A DNA stretch of 64,000 nt from Echria macrotheca. Taxonomy: Eukaryota > Ascomycota > Sordariomycetes > Sordariales > Schizotheciaceae. The translations under genes were made by a program, and so were the position numbers. The notes under the pieces are model-generated. The model saw nothing but the letters and a program-made list of their open reading frames with translations. It made no database searches and had not been told where the DNA came from. How positions within the stretch are numbered: position 1 is the stretch's first letter; every line of letters starts with the position of its first letter. Shown piece by piece: positions 10,480 through 19,678 of the stretch. Location: contig MU839833.1 of assembly GCA_030411725.1 (NCBI GenBank), positions 1,550,001 to 1,614,000 on the forward strand, in the 5' to 3' direction.

Positions 10480-12375
10480 ATGACCACCAAAGCTCTAGGC
10501 AACGGCCCCATCTTGGTCGATCCAATCGACCCGGTCGCCGCCACCGAGAACAGTCCACTGTTAACTCAACAAATCTCGAACCCGTCGTTGCTGGTCCCCG
10601 ACGACCACGATGGCGATCTGGTCACGGCCACCGAGGACCAGAACCTCAAGCGAGGTCTCGCCCAGCGCCATCTGTCGATGCTGGGCATCGCCGGCTCCAT
10701 CGGAACCGGCCTGTTTCTCGGCCTCGGCGTCGCCGTCAAGAAAGGCGGCCCTGTCGGAGCCCTACTGGGATATGCTGTCATCGGCTCGGTGGTCTGTGCC
10801 GTCCAGTTCGCGCTCGGCGAGGTGGCCGCCCTGCTTCCCGTCACCGGCTCTTTCGTCCGCCACTCGGAATTCCTGATCGACCCGGCATGGGGCTTTGCCA
10901 TTGGCTGGAACTTGGTCTACGGAAATATTCTGTCGATACCTTCCGAGATCACGGCCATCTGTGTGCTTTTTCAATACTGGACCGATATCAACCCCTCGGT
11001 CTTTATCGTCACTTTCATCATCATCACGGTAGCAGTTGGGCTCGCCTTCGTGCGTGTCTTTGGCGAGGTGGAATTTGTCTTTGCTCTGCTCAAGATTTTT
11101 CTGGTTGTCTTTTTGGTCATCCTCGGTTTGATTATCAACCTCGGCGTGGTCCCCGGCACGGAGCAGATCGGGTTCAAGTACTGGCGCGACCCCGGCCCGT
11201 TTGTCGAGTATATTGCCACGGGCAACTGGGGCCGCTTCCTGGTACGTGACAGATCGGATGCGATTATTCCCTTGGTCATATTTGGGCTGTCTCAGGAGTC
11301 CAGAGCTCTTGAAACCTGAGATACAGTCACGCATTCCCCAAAATGCCAGATAGCTAATCCAACCCGCCACAGGGCTTCTGGGCCGTCATGACGGGGGCCG
11401 TCTTTTCTTTTGCCGGCGTCGAGTCGCTCGCCATGGCTGCGGCCGAGACGAGGAACCCCCGACGCGCCATCCCGCGGGCCTGCAAGCGCGTGTTTGCCCG
11501 CATCATCATATTCTACATGTTGGCCGTTTTTGTTGTCGGGCTCTTGGTTCCCAGCAACCATCCCCGGCTTGGCTCGGGAAACACGGTGGCCCAGAGTCCG
11601 TTTGTCATTGCTGCCGAAGCGGCCGGCATACCCGCTATTGCGTCCATCGTCAACGCCATAGTCATCACGTCTGCCTGGTCGGCATCGAACCAGTCTCTAC
11701 TCGCAGGCACCCGCGTTCTCTACGGCCTCGCACTCAAAGGACAGGCGCCACGGATCTTCCTCCGGACGACTTCCTGGGGAACGCCGTACATGTGTGTTCT
11801 CCTGTTTGCCTGCTTCATGTGCCTCAGCTTCATGAGTCTGTCGAGCGGGGCCATGACGGTCTTCTGGTGGCTGGTGTCATTGACGGCCGCGGGTGTGCTC
11901 GTTTCCTGGGCCTCGATCCTGCTCAATCATATGCGTTTGCATCGAGCGCTGAAACGGCAAAACATCTCCGCAGAATTGCTGCCGTGGCATAATTGGTGGA
12001 CTGGTACGTGTCCTCCCCCCGACAGTCCGTGGCTAACAGACATAGCCTACACATCGCCTGCCGCCTTCGTCATGTGCATTGTCATACTCCTCACCGGTGG
12101 CTTTACTGTTTTCACAACGGGCAACTGGGATGCTGCCACGTTTGTAACACATTACTTGTACGTGCTCTTCATCTGTCTAACACGGCATCGCTGACAGGAG
12201 CAGAGACATTCCCATCGTGCTGGCAGCCTACCTCGGGTGGAAGTTCTCCCACAGGACCAGAGTTGTCTCGCTGGACAAAATACCGCTCCGGGATGCGTTC
12301 GCGCAAGCGGCCCAATATATGGATGAGCCCGAAGCCAAAAACCGATGGCGGATGATCAGCTGGATATGGGATTGA
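10480..12375 (+). CDS. amino-acid permease, yeast AAT (AAP) family
   Basis: Exons 10480-11241, 11373-12003, 12046-12157 and 12198-12375 give 560 aa with all phases matching. A hydrophilic N-terminus of about 65 residues precedes LKRGLAQRHLSMLGIAGSIG, the first-helix signature of the APC-superfamily yeast amino-acid transporters (TC 2.A.3.10), with the TGLFLGLG motif. Further hallmarks are FVRHSEFLIDPAWGFAIGWN, FAGVESLAMAAAETRNPRRA and SNQSLLAGTRVLYGLALKGQAP. Twelve membrane helices are expected. Such carriers import amino acids by proton symport at the plasma membrane; substrate range cannot be read from sequence. The C-terminal tail is short (MDEPEAKNRWRMISWIWD). Introns 1 and 2 carry good GTACGT donors. 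Confidence 0.95.
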
Positions 12376-13384
12376 GCAAATGAATACGGGCCGTTGTGAT
12401 ACAGACAAACCGCCAACCTGGTTCTCAGCATAGCTTGGCTGCGCGGTCTGGCGACGATTCCCCAATATCTGTATAGTGTCCACCTCGGCTAGCCGACGCA
12501 CCTGGCTTCCCGGTTCTCGTGCGGTATATTTAGAAGCAACGAGTACGACCAAGGTGGCAAACAAGACATTCATTCCGGCTAGATACCAATTCGGTAATAC
12601 AGCCAGGAACAAGGCCGCATGATTTTGGCGGGGCGGGGTGGCCACTTAATCTCGACGCACTGGACGGGTGAAACGGATAAATGAACAGCACTTTGGCCCC
12701 CAAGCATGATTGGACGTCCAGCCAGAGGGGGACCCAGCAGCAAAGGGACTGACGGCCGGGGCCAAGCTTGATTCGAGCCGAACGTGGCCTCGAGAGCCCA
12801 GATTCTTGGACTCTACGGGCGAGACAGACGGTTTCATTGGCCGAGCCGGCTGAATCCCGGGCTTACACAAGCCCATATTGACCAGCAATGGACGTTAAGA
12901 CGGGTGCACAGCGTTGAGAAATCGGTGGCGCGCATGTACCAATCGAGAACGGAGCCAGTCGACGGCCGCCGATCTCTACATGCCTCGGCCATGGGTCGCT
13001 ACGCCGTGGTGGCATATTGCCGTTGATTATCGCAGTCACGTTGCTACCCACGCCGGCCAGACGGGGCTCCCGGCTCTGATGAGGCTCTTTATCACTGGCC
13101 ACCCTTCTCCGCCGCCCAGGTTACCGTTCCAATTGCTCATTTTCCTCGTCATTCCCGGTTGGGAATTTCTCGGTTCCTTGTCGTCGCCGCCCACCGCACC
13201 GCCTGAAGATGCTCAGAACATGACACCGAGGGTTGCAGTCCCGCTTCGAGCCCGCACCTACACACACACCTTGTCGGATTGACAGGGGAGCTAGAGCTAT
13301 CTTATAAAGAACCGGGACCCAGAACTTGACCGATCAGCTGTCGATCCACCACCTCTTGGCTTTTATCGTCCCATTTTTCTCGCC
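12376..13384. other. spacer between permease and small secreted protein gene
   Basis: Permease 3' region followed by the promoter of the small secreted protein. No further gene supported. Confidence 0.55.
13303..13309 (+). promoter_or_regulatory. TATA box of the small secreted protein gene
   Basis: TATAAAG, 82 nt upstream of the ATG at 13385; a canonical spacing for a strongly regulated fungal gene. Confidence 0.55.
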
Positions 13385-13725
13385 ATGATGAAGGTGTGTA
13401 TATCGTCTGAGAACTTGAGAAGCCACGCGCAGGCAGCTAATGACATTCACAGTACCACATCATCCTCGGCGTTTTCCTCTCTTCTCAAGTCATCCTCGCC
13501 GCGCCGATTGCGGCGCAAGATGGGGTAGACGTCAGCTCCGTCGAGACCACGTCGGACGGCTACAATCTGAATACTCTTGCGGTCGGGAGACCGTGGTGCG
13601 ACGACCCGGCGATAAGGGGTACGTGCGCGAGCAGCTCGGATCACGGCGCGTACTGCGACCAGAACGGGAACTACTTTTGCAAGCATATGGACCAGTGCAA
13701 GGGGTGCTACTGCAAGCTGATATGA
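13385..13725 (+). CDS. small secreted cysteine-rich protein
   Basis: Exon 1 is only 9 nt (13385-13393, Met-Met-Lys), then a 59-nt intron with a GTGTGT donor and CACAG acceptor, then 13453-13725; 93 aa in total. The join yields a textbook signal peptide, MMKYHIILGVFLSSQVILAA, which neither exon encodes alone. The mature part (about 73 aa) has seven cysteines, with a C-terminal cluster YCDQNGNYFCKHMDQCKGCY and ends CYCKLI. Size, signal peptide and Cys content suit a secreted effector-like or antimicrobial peptide, but I recognise no family. An odd number of cysteines could mean a dimer or a free thiol. The TATA box upstream supports expression from this start. Confidence 0.75.
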
Positions 13726-14153
13726 CGGGACGGGACGGGATGGGATGGGAGAGGTGGAAGAAGAAAACGGGGGCATTACGGCGTTGAAATGTTGATTTTG
13801 GGTTTTTGGGTTTTGGGGGTCATATATGGCGTTGTCTGGGTTATTTTTTTATGACTGGTGTACGGCTCCTGATGTCGGCCAGGCCAACTGTATTGCAGAA
13901 AAGGGAGGGTCAATTTGACGAGCGTTGGGTTCGGTAGACTGACTGTCCGTGCTGCCACGTGTAGGCAGTAAGTAGGCTTATGGTTCAGGTGCAGGTGTAT
14001 GGTACCTGACAGGAGACCTGTCATGTTCACGTGCGGCACAGTGGTGTGGTGTTGGAATCCTACCTTGTCTCGTGTTCCAAGCGTACCTTACTCTCGAGGC
14101 GGGCGGCATGTCAAGTGACCTACTGTGCAATGTGTAGTGCGGAGGTCGCCTAC

Positions 14154-14172
14154 GTGTGTGTGTGTGTGTGTG
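14154..14172. repeat. (GT)n microsatellite
   Basis: Uninterrupted GT dinucleotides in the gene-poor spacer. Confidence 0.9.
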
Positions 14173-15473
14173 ATGAGTCAGAATTTGAAGTTTGTCTGGT
14201 TCGGAGACTAGACTAATCGAGGTTGGCCATTCTATTCTTGGTTTTATTACGTGTAGTCTACCGAGCCGGAGTATGGTGATCCTTTGATCCTCTTTGGTTC
14301 CTCCTTTGGTTTCCCTTGGAGGTGTGGATAATTCGACTAGGCTACTAGGTCTAGTCTAGGTATCTTGCAAGTACAGTCATGTAGAGAAAGTGTTGGATGT
14401 TGCAAGATCTTTTGTCTTGTCTTGCATGGCGGGTGGTTGATCTCTGGGGTGCTCATGGGGATGGAAGTCGTACGATATCACTGGTAGTACCTTGGTGGAC
14501 GGGATGGATCTGTGACAATATGATAATGGGCGGGGTGAGCGATATCAGCTCTTGGTCTTGGTCATTGACCTGCTCCTCAGCGGAACTTATGGACACATAG
14601 CCTATGTTGGATGGCGAGGACCGGATGATTGATTAGGTACCTATACAAGAAGCATGCAAGGGAAGGGATGGCTGAGCTGTGGTAGGGAGGAGAGGACTTT
14701 AACGGGTTGTTCGTGGCTCGTTCGTCTGTGGGAGCTGGTCGATATGGTTCTCCGGTTTGATATCACACCTTACATGAGCAATGAGATATTCCTCCAGCTA
14801 TAGAACTAGATTCTGGTGTCGTATATATAAGGGAGTAGGTGTCTAAGGTGTGGAAGGAAGGCTGTCCCTTTTTTTATGTCTGCACAACATCTGGTCCGTC
14901 ACCCTTTCTGGGTGATGGCCATCTCTCACCAACAATCCTGCGATATGTTAACACTGTAATGGGCCGAGGAATGTCGGATTTGAAGGTTACATGTACATGG
15001 AGGGGCCATTCCCCCTCTCCTTCCCGCGACTCATGTCCCCTCAAACAACAATCGCGAAGGTGACCAGATAGTGCCGTGCCGTCGTAAATGGGATTGTTGA
15101 TAAAACTCAGCGGCCATTTGAGCAGCGGAAGAGCCGACCACCCACGCGAGTTCTGCCAGCTATGTTGCTCCAGGAGGACTCTGGGAGGAGCTTGAGATTG
15201 AGCCACAAGTGTCGAGACAACAAGGCTTTTTTTTTTTTCCTTCTCCGGGCTGAGAGCACATATCTGCTATTATCAGAGCCCCCCTCGACAATCTTTGGCG
15301 GCCGAGACTCTTCTCTGCAGTGTATGTGTGCTGAATATGCTGTCTCAAGTCTAAGGTAGACTACATCTAGACAATACGCAAGATCCGAACCGCCGTCCAA
15401 TCCACCACTCCCGCAGTCCAAACACGCTTTCCCCGGGCATGTGACCGGAATGCGGTGGTGGTATTAATACTTG

Positions 15474-15490
15474 CCCCCCCCCCCCCCCCC
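15474..15490. repeat. poly-C tract (17 C)
   Basis: A pure run of C directly upstream of a short ATG-initiated frame at 15547. Prone to length error in sequencing. Confidence 0.9.
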
Positions 15491-15546
15491 AGCTCAAAAT
15501 TCCTTCCCATTCTTCCGTTTGCCGCAGACCTTCGCCGCCAGCAACA

Positions 15547-15660
15547 ATGGACGATAATACCTTTATCTCCAGACGATACAGGATCGCTGCCCTTCATGCA
15601 GCACCCTTCTTTACACAGACCATCGGGGATTACATCCAGTGCAGGACCGAGCCAAGCGGC
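15547..15660 (+). pseudogene. possible 5' remnant of an ORF cut by the repeat nest
   Basis: An ATG in good context (CAACAATGG) opens a frame beginning MDDNTFISRRYRIAALHAAP. Sequence from about 15665 onward recurs in inverted orientation at 17030-17180, so the frame appears to run into repeat sequence after about 38 codons. It may be the start of a disrupted gene or chance; no domain is recognisable. Confidence 0.25.
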
Positions 15661-15664
15661 GGTG

Positions 15665-15830
15665 GGGGATCGCAAATACCATCGACTGGGGCATACCGAT
15701 CCATGTTTCAAGCAGTCCAAAGCTTGATCTGCCGCCAACATCCATCGATGACTTTCTTCTTTCTATGAGAGAAGTCCTATCTACTAGCGCATCCGAGCGT
15801 ATTCGGTCTCAAGCCCAGGCCTTTAACGAG
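15665..15830 (+). repeat. inverted repeat D, left copy
   Basis: Matches the reverse complement of about 17030-17180 with scattered transition differences (for example GATCGCAAATACCATCGACT versus its partner). The plus strand carries a coding-like stretch (DDFLLSMREVLSTSASERIR) of unknown family, which suggests that the repeat includes part of a former gene. Confidence 0.7.
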
Positions 15831-15938
15831 TCGGTTGGTATCTACGGTTTAGCCGGCGAGTTTATTAAGCTACGCCTAACAAGAGAGGCGATACTTGATA
15901 TTATCTATGGCATCTGATAGGGGTGCACCCCCCTTTTG

Positions 15939-16205
15939 CTACGGGTGCATCCCCCAGCCATGGCGTTTACGCATCTGCCCTCTAATTTAGTGTTGATATC
16001 TTTCCTGAAAGCTGTATATATATTTGTTAGAGGCATATCTACTATATATAAAGGGGTTTAAACTTGTAAAGGCTGATAAAAGTCAAGGTATAAGGCTCTT
16101 AGGTTTGTTCCTAAACCCTTAAGTAGTAAGGCTAAGACCTTTTATATCTTATTTCCGGTAAATAGAGATTTAAGAACGTAATTGATAGATCGTAAAGCCC
16201 TTATT
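15939..16205 (+). mobile_element. TIR element (MITE-like), copy 1, right end missing
   Basis: Starts with CTACGGGTGCATCCCC and is colinear with copy 2 (17188-17548) up to the shared GTAAAGCCCTTATT, where similarity stops. No coding capacity. Its left flank (15909-15938) is the reverse complement of the right flank of copy 2. Confidence 0.7.
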
Positions 16206-16911
16206 ACTGGAAAAAAGTCGGCCGTGAAAAGAAGATAGCGAAAAAAAAAAAACTTCCTTCCAGGTTCCTTGAGGGGCTAGCAAGCGTCGAACCAAACCGT
16301 TCTCCAGAATTGTTTGATGTATGGTGACAATATTAACCTTTGTATGCTATACTTCCGATAGTGGAGTGTCTCGGGCCAGGTTAGTTGAACGTTGTGGTGG
16401 ATAGGTAGGTGCGAATAGTCCCCACAAAGCATCCGGAGTAAGTCCCCCTGGACCCTGAGATAGAGTCGTCCATTCTTGCTCTCGTCCTGGAGGTATAATA
16501 TTAGGTAGCTTGCCTCACCCGGCGCTGACGGCAACGCTGGCTGGAATTGGAAAACCAACACACCGGTATGCTCGTGTTCGCCACATTTCCATGGCGTCGT
16601 TAGCTTGTCTCCAACCGTGGCATTTGGAACTGGCTGTAAGACCTCCCGCTCTTGAATGCAGCCCACAGGAAGCACCGCAATGGGCTAGGTAAATGCTGTC
16701 CACAAAACTGGGAGGCAAAAACGACGTGGGGCGACTTGATTTTCCGCAACCATTCCGTAGAGGTGCCCGTGTCTGATTGCCGCTTCTGCTTCTGTGGTAG
16801 ACACCCCTCTCAATGCATCGGTCCCGTGGTATACGGGGAGAGCTCGGAACGAAAGGTGTGCGGGATCGGCACCTTTTCCATGTGAGTTGGCCAGCTGTTC
16901 CATTGCCTTTG
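16206..16911 (-). pseudogene. fragment of an unidentified gene in the left arm of an inverted duplication
   Basis: On the minus strand one frame runs from about 17000 to 16277, broken by a single TAG at 16685-16687. Before the TAG: a segment with RALPVYHGTDALRGVSTTEA and CLPVLWTAFT; after it: VLPVGCIQEREVLQPVPNA and HTGVLVFQF. The HGT motif followed by an aromatic-Trp-Thr segment weakly recalls ADP-ribosyltransferase-like (ART) folds seen in fungal proteins, but this is inference from motif spacing only. No start codon or upstream exon could be identified. The same sequence, in reverse orientation and more mutated, lies at 17578-18060. I treat it as a duplicated, decayed gene piece. Confidence 0.45.
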
Positions 16912-17029
16912 TTGTTGGGTTGCGATTCCAAGCTTCGAGGATTGTGGAGCCTTCGAGTCTTAGCTCGATGACTGGGCATGGTTCGGTGCCGGTGGATGGC
17001 TGTTCCGTACTGGATCCGACTTGTTAAAA

Positions 17030-17180
17030 GCCTAGGCTTGAGACCGAATACGCTCGGATACGCTATTAGATAGGCCTTCTCTTATGGAAAGAAGAAAGTC
17101 ATCGATAAATATCGGCGGCAGATCATCAAGCTTTAGACTTCTCGAAACATAGATCGGCATGCCCTAGTTAATGGTGTTCG
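17030..17180 (-). repeat. inverted repeat D, right copy
   Basis: Reverse complement of 15665-15830, more AT-rich than the left copy. It ends exactly where the TIR element copy 2 begins (GCGATCCC followed by CTACGGGTGC), so that element probably inserted here. Confidence 0.7.
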
Positions 17181-17187
17181 CGATCCC

Positions 17188-17548
17188 CTACGGGTGCACC
17201 CCTCTGCACAACGTTTTTTTCAATTACCTTCCAATCTACTATTGATATCATTTTAAAAAGCTGTATATATATTTGTCACAGGCCTATTTACTATATATAA
17301 GGGGTTTTAAAGTTGCAAAGGCTGATAAAAGTAAAGGTACAAGGTAGTCACGTTTATTCGCTAGACCCCTAGGTATGTGTTAGGTCGACACTTTTTATAT
17401 CTCATTTCTGATAAATAGAGGTTTAAGAACGTAATTGATAGATTGTAAAGCCCTTATTGATAACCCTTTTAGCATTGCTAATTCCGCCAAAGCGCTTGTA
17501 TCTGAGGATTTACGCAAAAAGTTTATTTTCAAGGGGATGCACCCGTAG
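17188..17548 (+). mobile_element. TIR element (MITE-like), copy 2, complete
   Basis: 361 bp bounded by CTACGGGTGCACCCC at the left and its near-perfect inverse GGGGATGCACCCGTAG at the right. AT-rich interior with AGCTGTATATATATTTGT and ACTATATATAA blocks shared with copy 1. No ORF, so a non-autonomous element is likely. A target-site duplication is not obvious. Confidence 0.72.
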
Positions 17549-17577
17549 CAAAAGGGGGGTTGCACCCCTATCAGATG

Positions 17578-18490
17578 CCAACAACAAAGGCAATGGGACA
17601 GCTAGCCAACTCGCATGAAAAAAGGTGCCGACCCCGCACACCTTTCGTTCCGAGCTCTCCCCGTATATACTACGGGACCGATCTATTGATAAGAGGGGTG
17701 GCTACCTACCACAGAAGCAGAAGCGGCAACAATCAGACACGGGCACCTCCTGTCTACGGAATGGTTGCGGAAAGTCAACAAGTCGCCTCACGTCGTTTTT
17801 GCCCTCCCAGTTTTGTAGACAGCATTTAGACTAGCCCATTGCGGTGCTTCCTGTAGGCTGCATTCAAGAGCGAGAGGTCTTACAGCCAGTTCCAAATGCC
17901 ACGGGACTTACTCCGGATGCTTTGTGGAGACTGTTCGCACCTATCCACCACAACATTCAACCAACCTGGCCTGAGACACTTTACTGTCGGGAGTATGGTG
18001 CATAGAAGGTGATGTTGTTACTATAAATTAAACAATTCTGGAGAACGGCATGGTTCGACTCTGGGATCACGACATTGCGCGCTTCACATCAAGCGACATA
18101 CTCAATCTCGTTTACACAAACGGAACCAGAAGCGCTACCGGCTAGCAAACCGTCTAAGACGAAAAAGCTCCACACTTCGGCTTAAAAGGCTATAGGACGG
18201 GACGTACGTAAGACTGTTTCGTTGATGAACTTCAAGGAACATAAATAGATGGTGGAAGATGTACGTAGAGGAGGATTTCAGCTAAAAGCCCTACAAACTG
18301 TTAGTATTAGATACGTGTAATAATCCTACGTCTCTTGGCTTATCTTTATTCGCAAGGAGTTCGGCTTCACTCGACTTGTCTACAGGCCTTTTTTGCTCTT
18401 TCTCGAACGCTTGCTAGTCCCTCAAGGAACCTGGGCTGGAAGGAAGTTCTTTTCGCTATCTTCTTTTCACGGCCGACTTTTTTCCAGTAA
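17578..18490 (+). repeat. right arm of the inverted duplication
   Basis: 17578-18060 is the reverse complement of about 16911-16300, and 18395-18490 that of 16290-16205; 18061-18394 is extra sequence without a partner. Compared with the left arm, many differences are C-to-T or G-to-A (for example GTGGACAGC in the left reads GTAGACAGC here; TGTGGGCTGC reads TGTAGGCTGC). This directional pattern fits repeat-induced point mutation. No intact ORF remains. Confidence 0.72.
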
Positions 18491-18796
18491 TAGGAAGAGG
18501 TCGTAAGACTAGGAGATGCTGGTTTTTTGTTTTGCGTACCGTGAACTGGCTTGGACTTACGATTAGTTAACGCCAAAATCGCTACCACACAAACTGCTAG
18601 ACTTGTTATCCTCGCTTTCGCTTTTTCTGTTCCAACGATATAAGCCTCAGTAACTAGTAACCCAAACAGCAAATACCCATACCACACACAGCAAGAAAAA
18701 AGCAATAGCAGGATAATACCTATCCAAGCCAACCGCCGCTAGAAACGCCCCCGAGCTTCCGTCCACCTCGAAAAGTCCCCCGTCATCCGCGTATGC

Positions 18797-19678
18797 CTAC
18801 TTGTCCTGCCCCTCATTCTCCTCTGTATCCTCATCCGACAAAACCATGCTAGGATCGCTGGGCAACTCTTCTTTAAGCTCGGCAACCCCGTCTTCAACCA
18901 TGGTCTCCTCCTCGTCTTCAACCGTGGTCTCATCATCCCCCCCGTCTTCATCTGTAGTCTCCCCCTCCCCGTCCATGGCCCCCCGTGTGTCTTCGTCCCC
19001 CCAAAGTTCACGCAGCTGCTCCTCCGCCCGGGCAGCCGCCTCAACAACCAGCCGCAGAAAACTCCCGTCCAGCGAGTCGTCATCCTCACCACCCAACCCC
19101 GCCTTCTTCTTCTTCTCCCATCTCCTTTTCCGCGTCCGCCCCCTTCTTGTCTCCGCCGCCTCCCCGTGCAACCCACACCAGAACTTCCCACACCCAGGCA
19201 CCCGACACTCCGGCTTCCATTTACAATCCTGCCCGAGATGCGCGCCGCCGCACCGACACCGCCTCAGACGACAGTCCCGCCCGCAATGCCCGCGCTGCCC
19301 GCACATACAACACCGCGCCTTGCAGAGCATGGCATTCCGGTGCTGGAACGAACCCCTCCGCCCCTCGCCGCCGCAGCCGCGCCGGCAGACCACCGCGCAG
19401 GCCTTGGCGACGTGGCACGGGAACGCCATGCACTTGCACCGGTTGCGCTTCTTGACTGGACACTGCGGCGCCGTGTGCGCCTTCTTCATCCCGTCGAAGC
19501 GCGGCGGCGGCTCTTCCGCAACTTCAAAGACGGCAGCGTCGCTCCGGTGCGGGCTCGGCGCGCCGCAATAGCCGCAAGCCGCTACGCAGTTCTTGGTCCT
19601 ATGCTCCGACGATCCGCAGTTCAGGCAGCAGCCCGGTGGCGCGGGCGGCGCCGGCACGATGGCGGCCAGGTCGACGTC
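18797..19678 (-). CDS. Cys-rich zinc-knuckle region B with acidic tail (continues zinc-knuckle locus B)
   Basis: Frame open for about 290 codons directly downstream of the TAG at 19679-19681 and in the same phase as the upstream ORF, with no ATG near its beginning (first Met about 70 codons in). It has a classic CCHC knuckle CLNCGSSEHRTKNC, further Cys/His clusters CCMCGQRGHCGRDC and CRVPGCGKFWCGLH, then a basic stretch and an acidic C-terminus (DDETTVEDEEETMVEDG). Such arrays bind RNA or ssDNA. Lack of a start codon means it is either a downstream exon, reached by splicing or readthrough, or the stranded half of a broken gene. A 105-nt in-phase intron from GTGCGG (in the codons for GVRIALIF) to the GACTAG acceptor is formally possible but has a weak donor. 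Confidence 0.55.
   Translation of the reverse strand, partial: DVDLAAIVPAPPAPPGCCLNCGSSEHRTKNCVAACGYCGAPSPHRSDAAVFEVAEEPPPRFDGMKKAHTAPQCPVKKRNRCKCMAFPCHVAKACAVVCRRGCGGEGRRGSFQHRNAMLCKARCCMCGQRGHCGRDCRLRRCRCGGAHLGQDCKWKPECRVPGCGKFWCGLHGEAAETRRGRTRKRRWEKKKKAGLGGEDDDSLDGSFLRLVVEAAARAEEQLRELWGDEDTRGAMDGEGETTDEDGGDDETTVEDEEETMVEDGVAELKEELPSDPSMVLSDEDTEENEGQDK

Larger units (their letters stand above)
13726..15546. other. gene-poor spacer
   Basis: About 1.8 kb with no supported gene. Contains a GT microsatellite at 14154-14172, a TATATAA element at about 14822 not followed by a credible ORF, and, near the right end, a run of 17 C at 15474-15490. Confidence 0.55.

Noticed and set aside
18367..18732. 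Minus-strand hydrophobic open frame
   Set aside because: No ATG at its start, overlaps the repeat arm, and no family is recognisable.
18801..19571. Plus-strand Ser-rich frame opposite zinc-knuckle B
   Set aside because: The minus strand has clear CCHC motifs; this frame mirrors the acidic tail codons.
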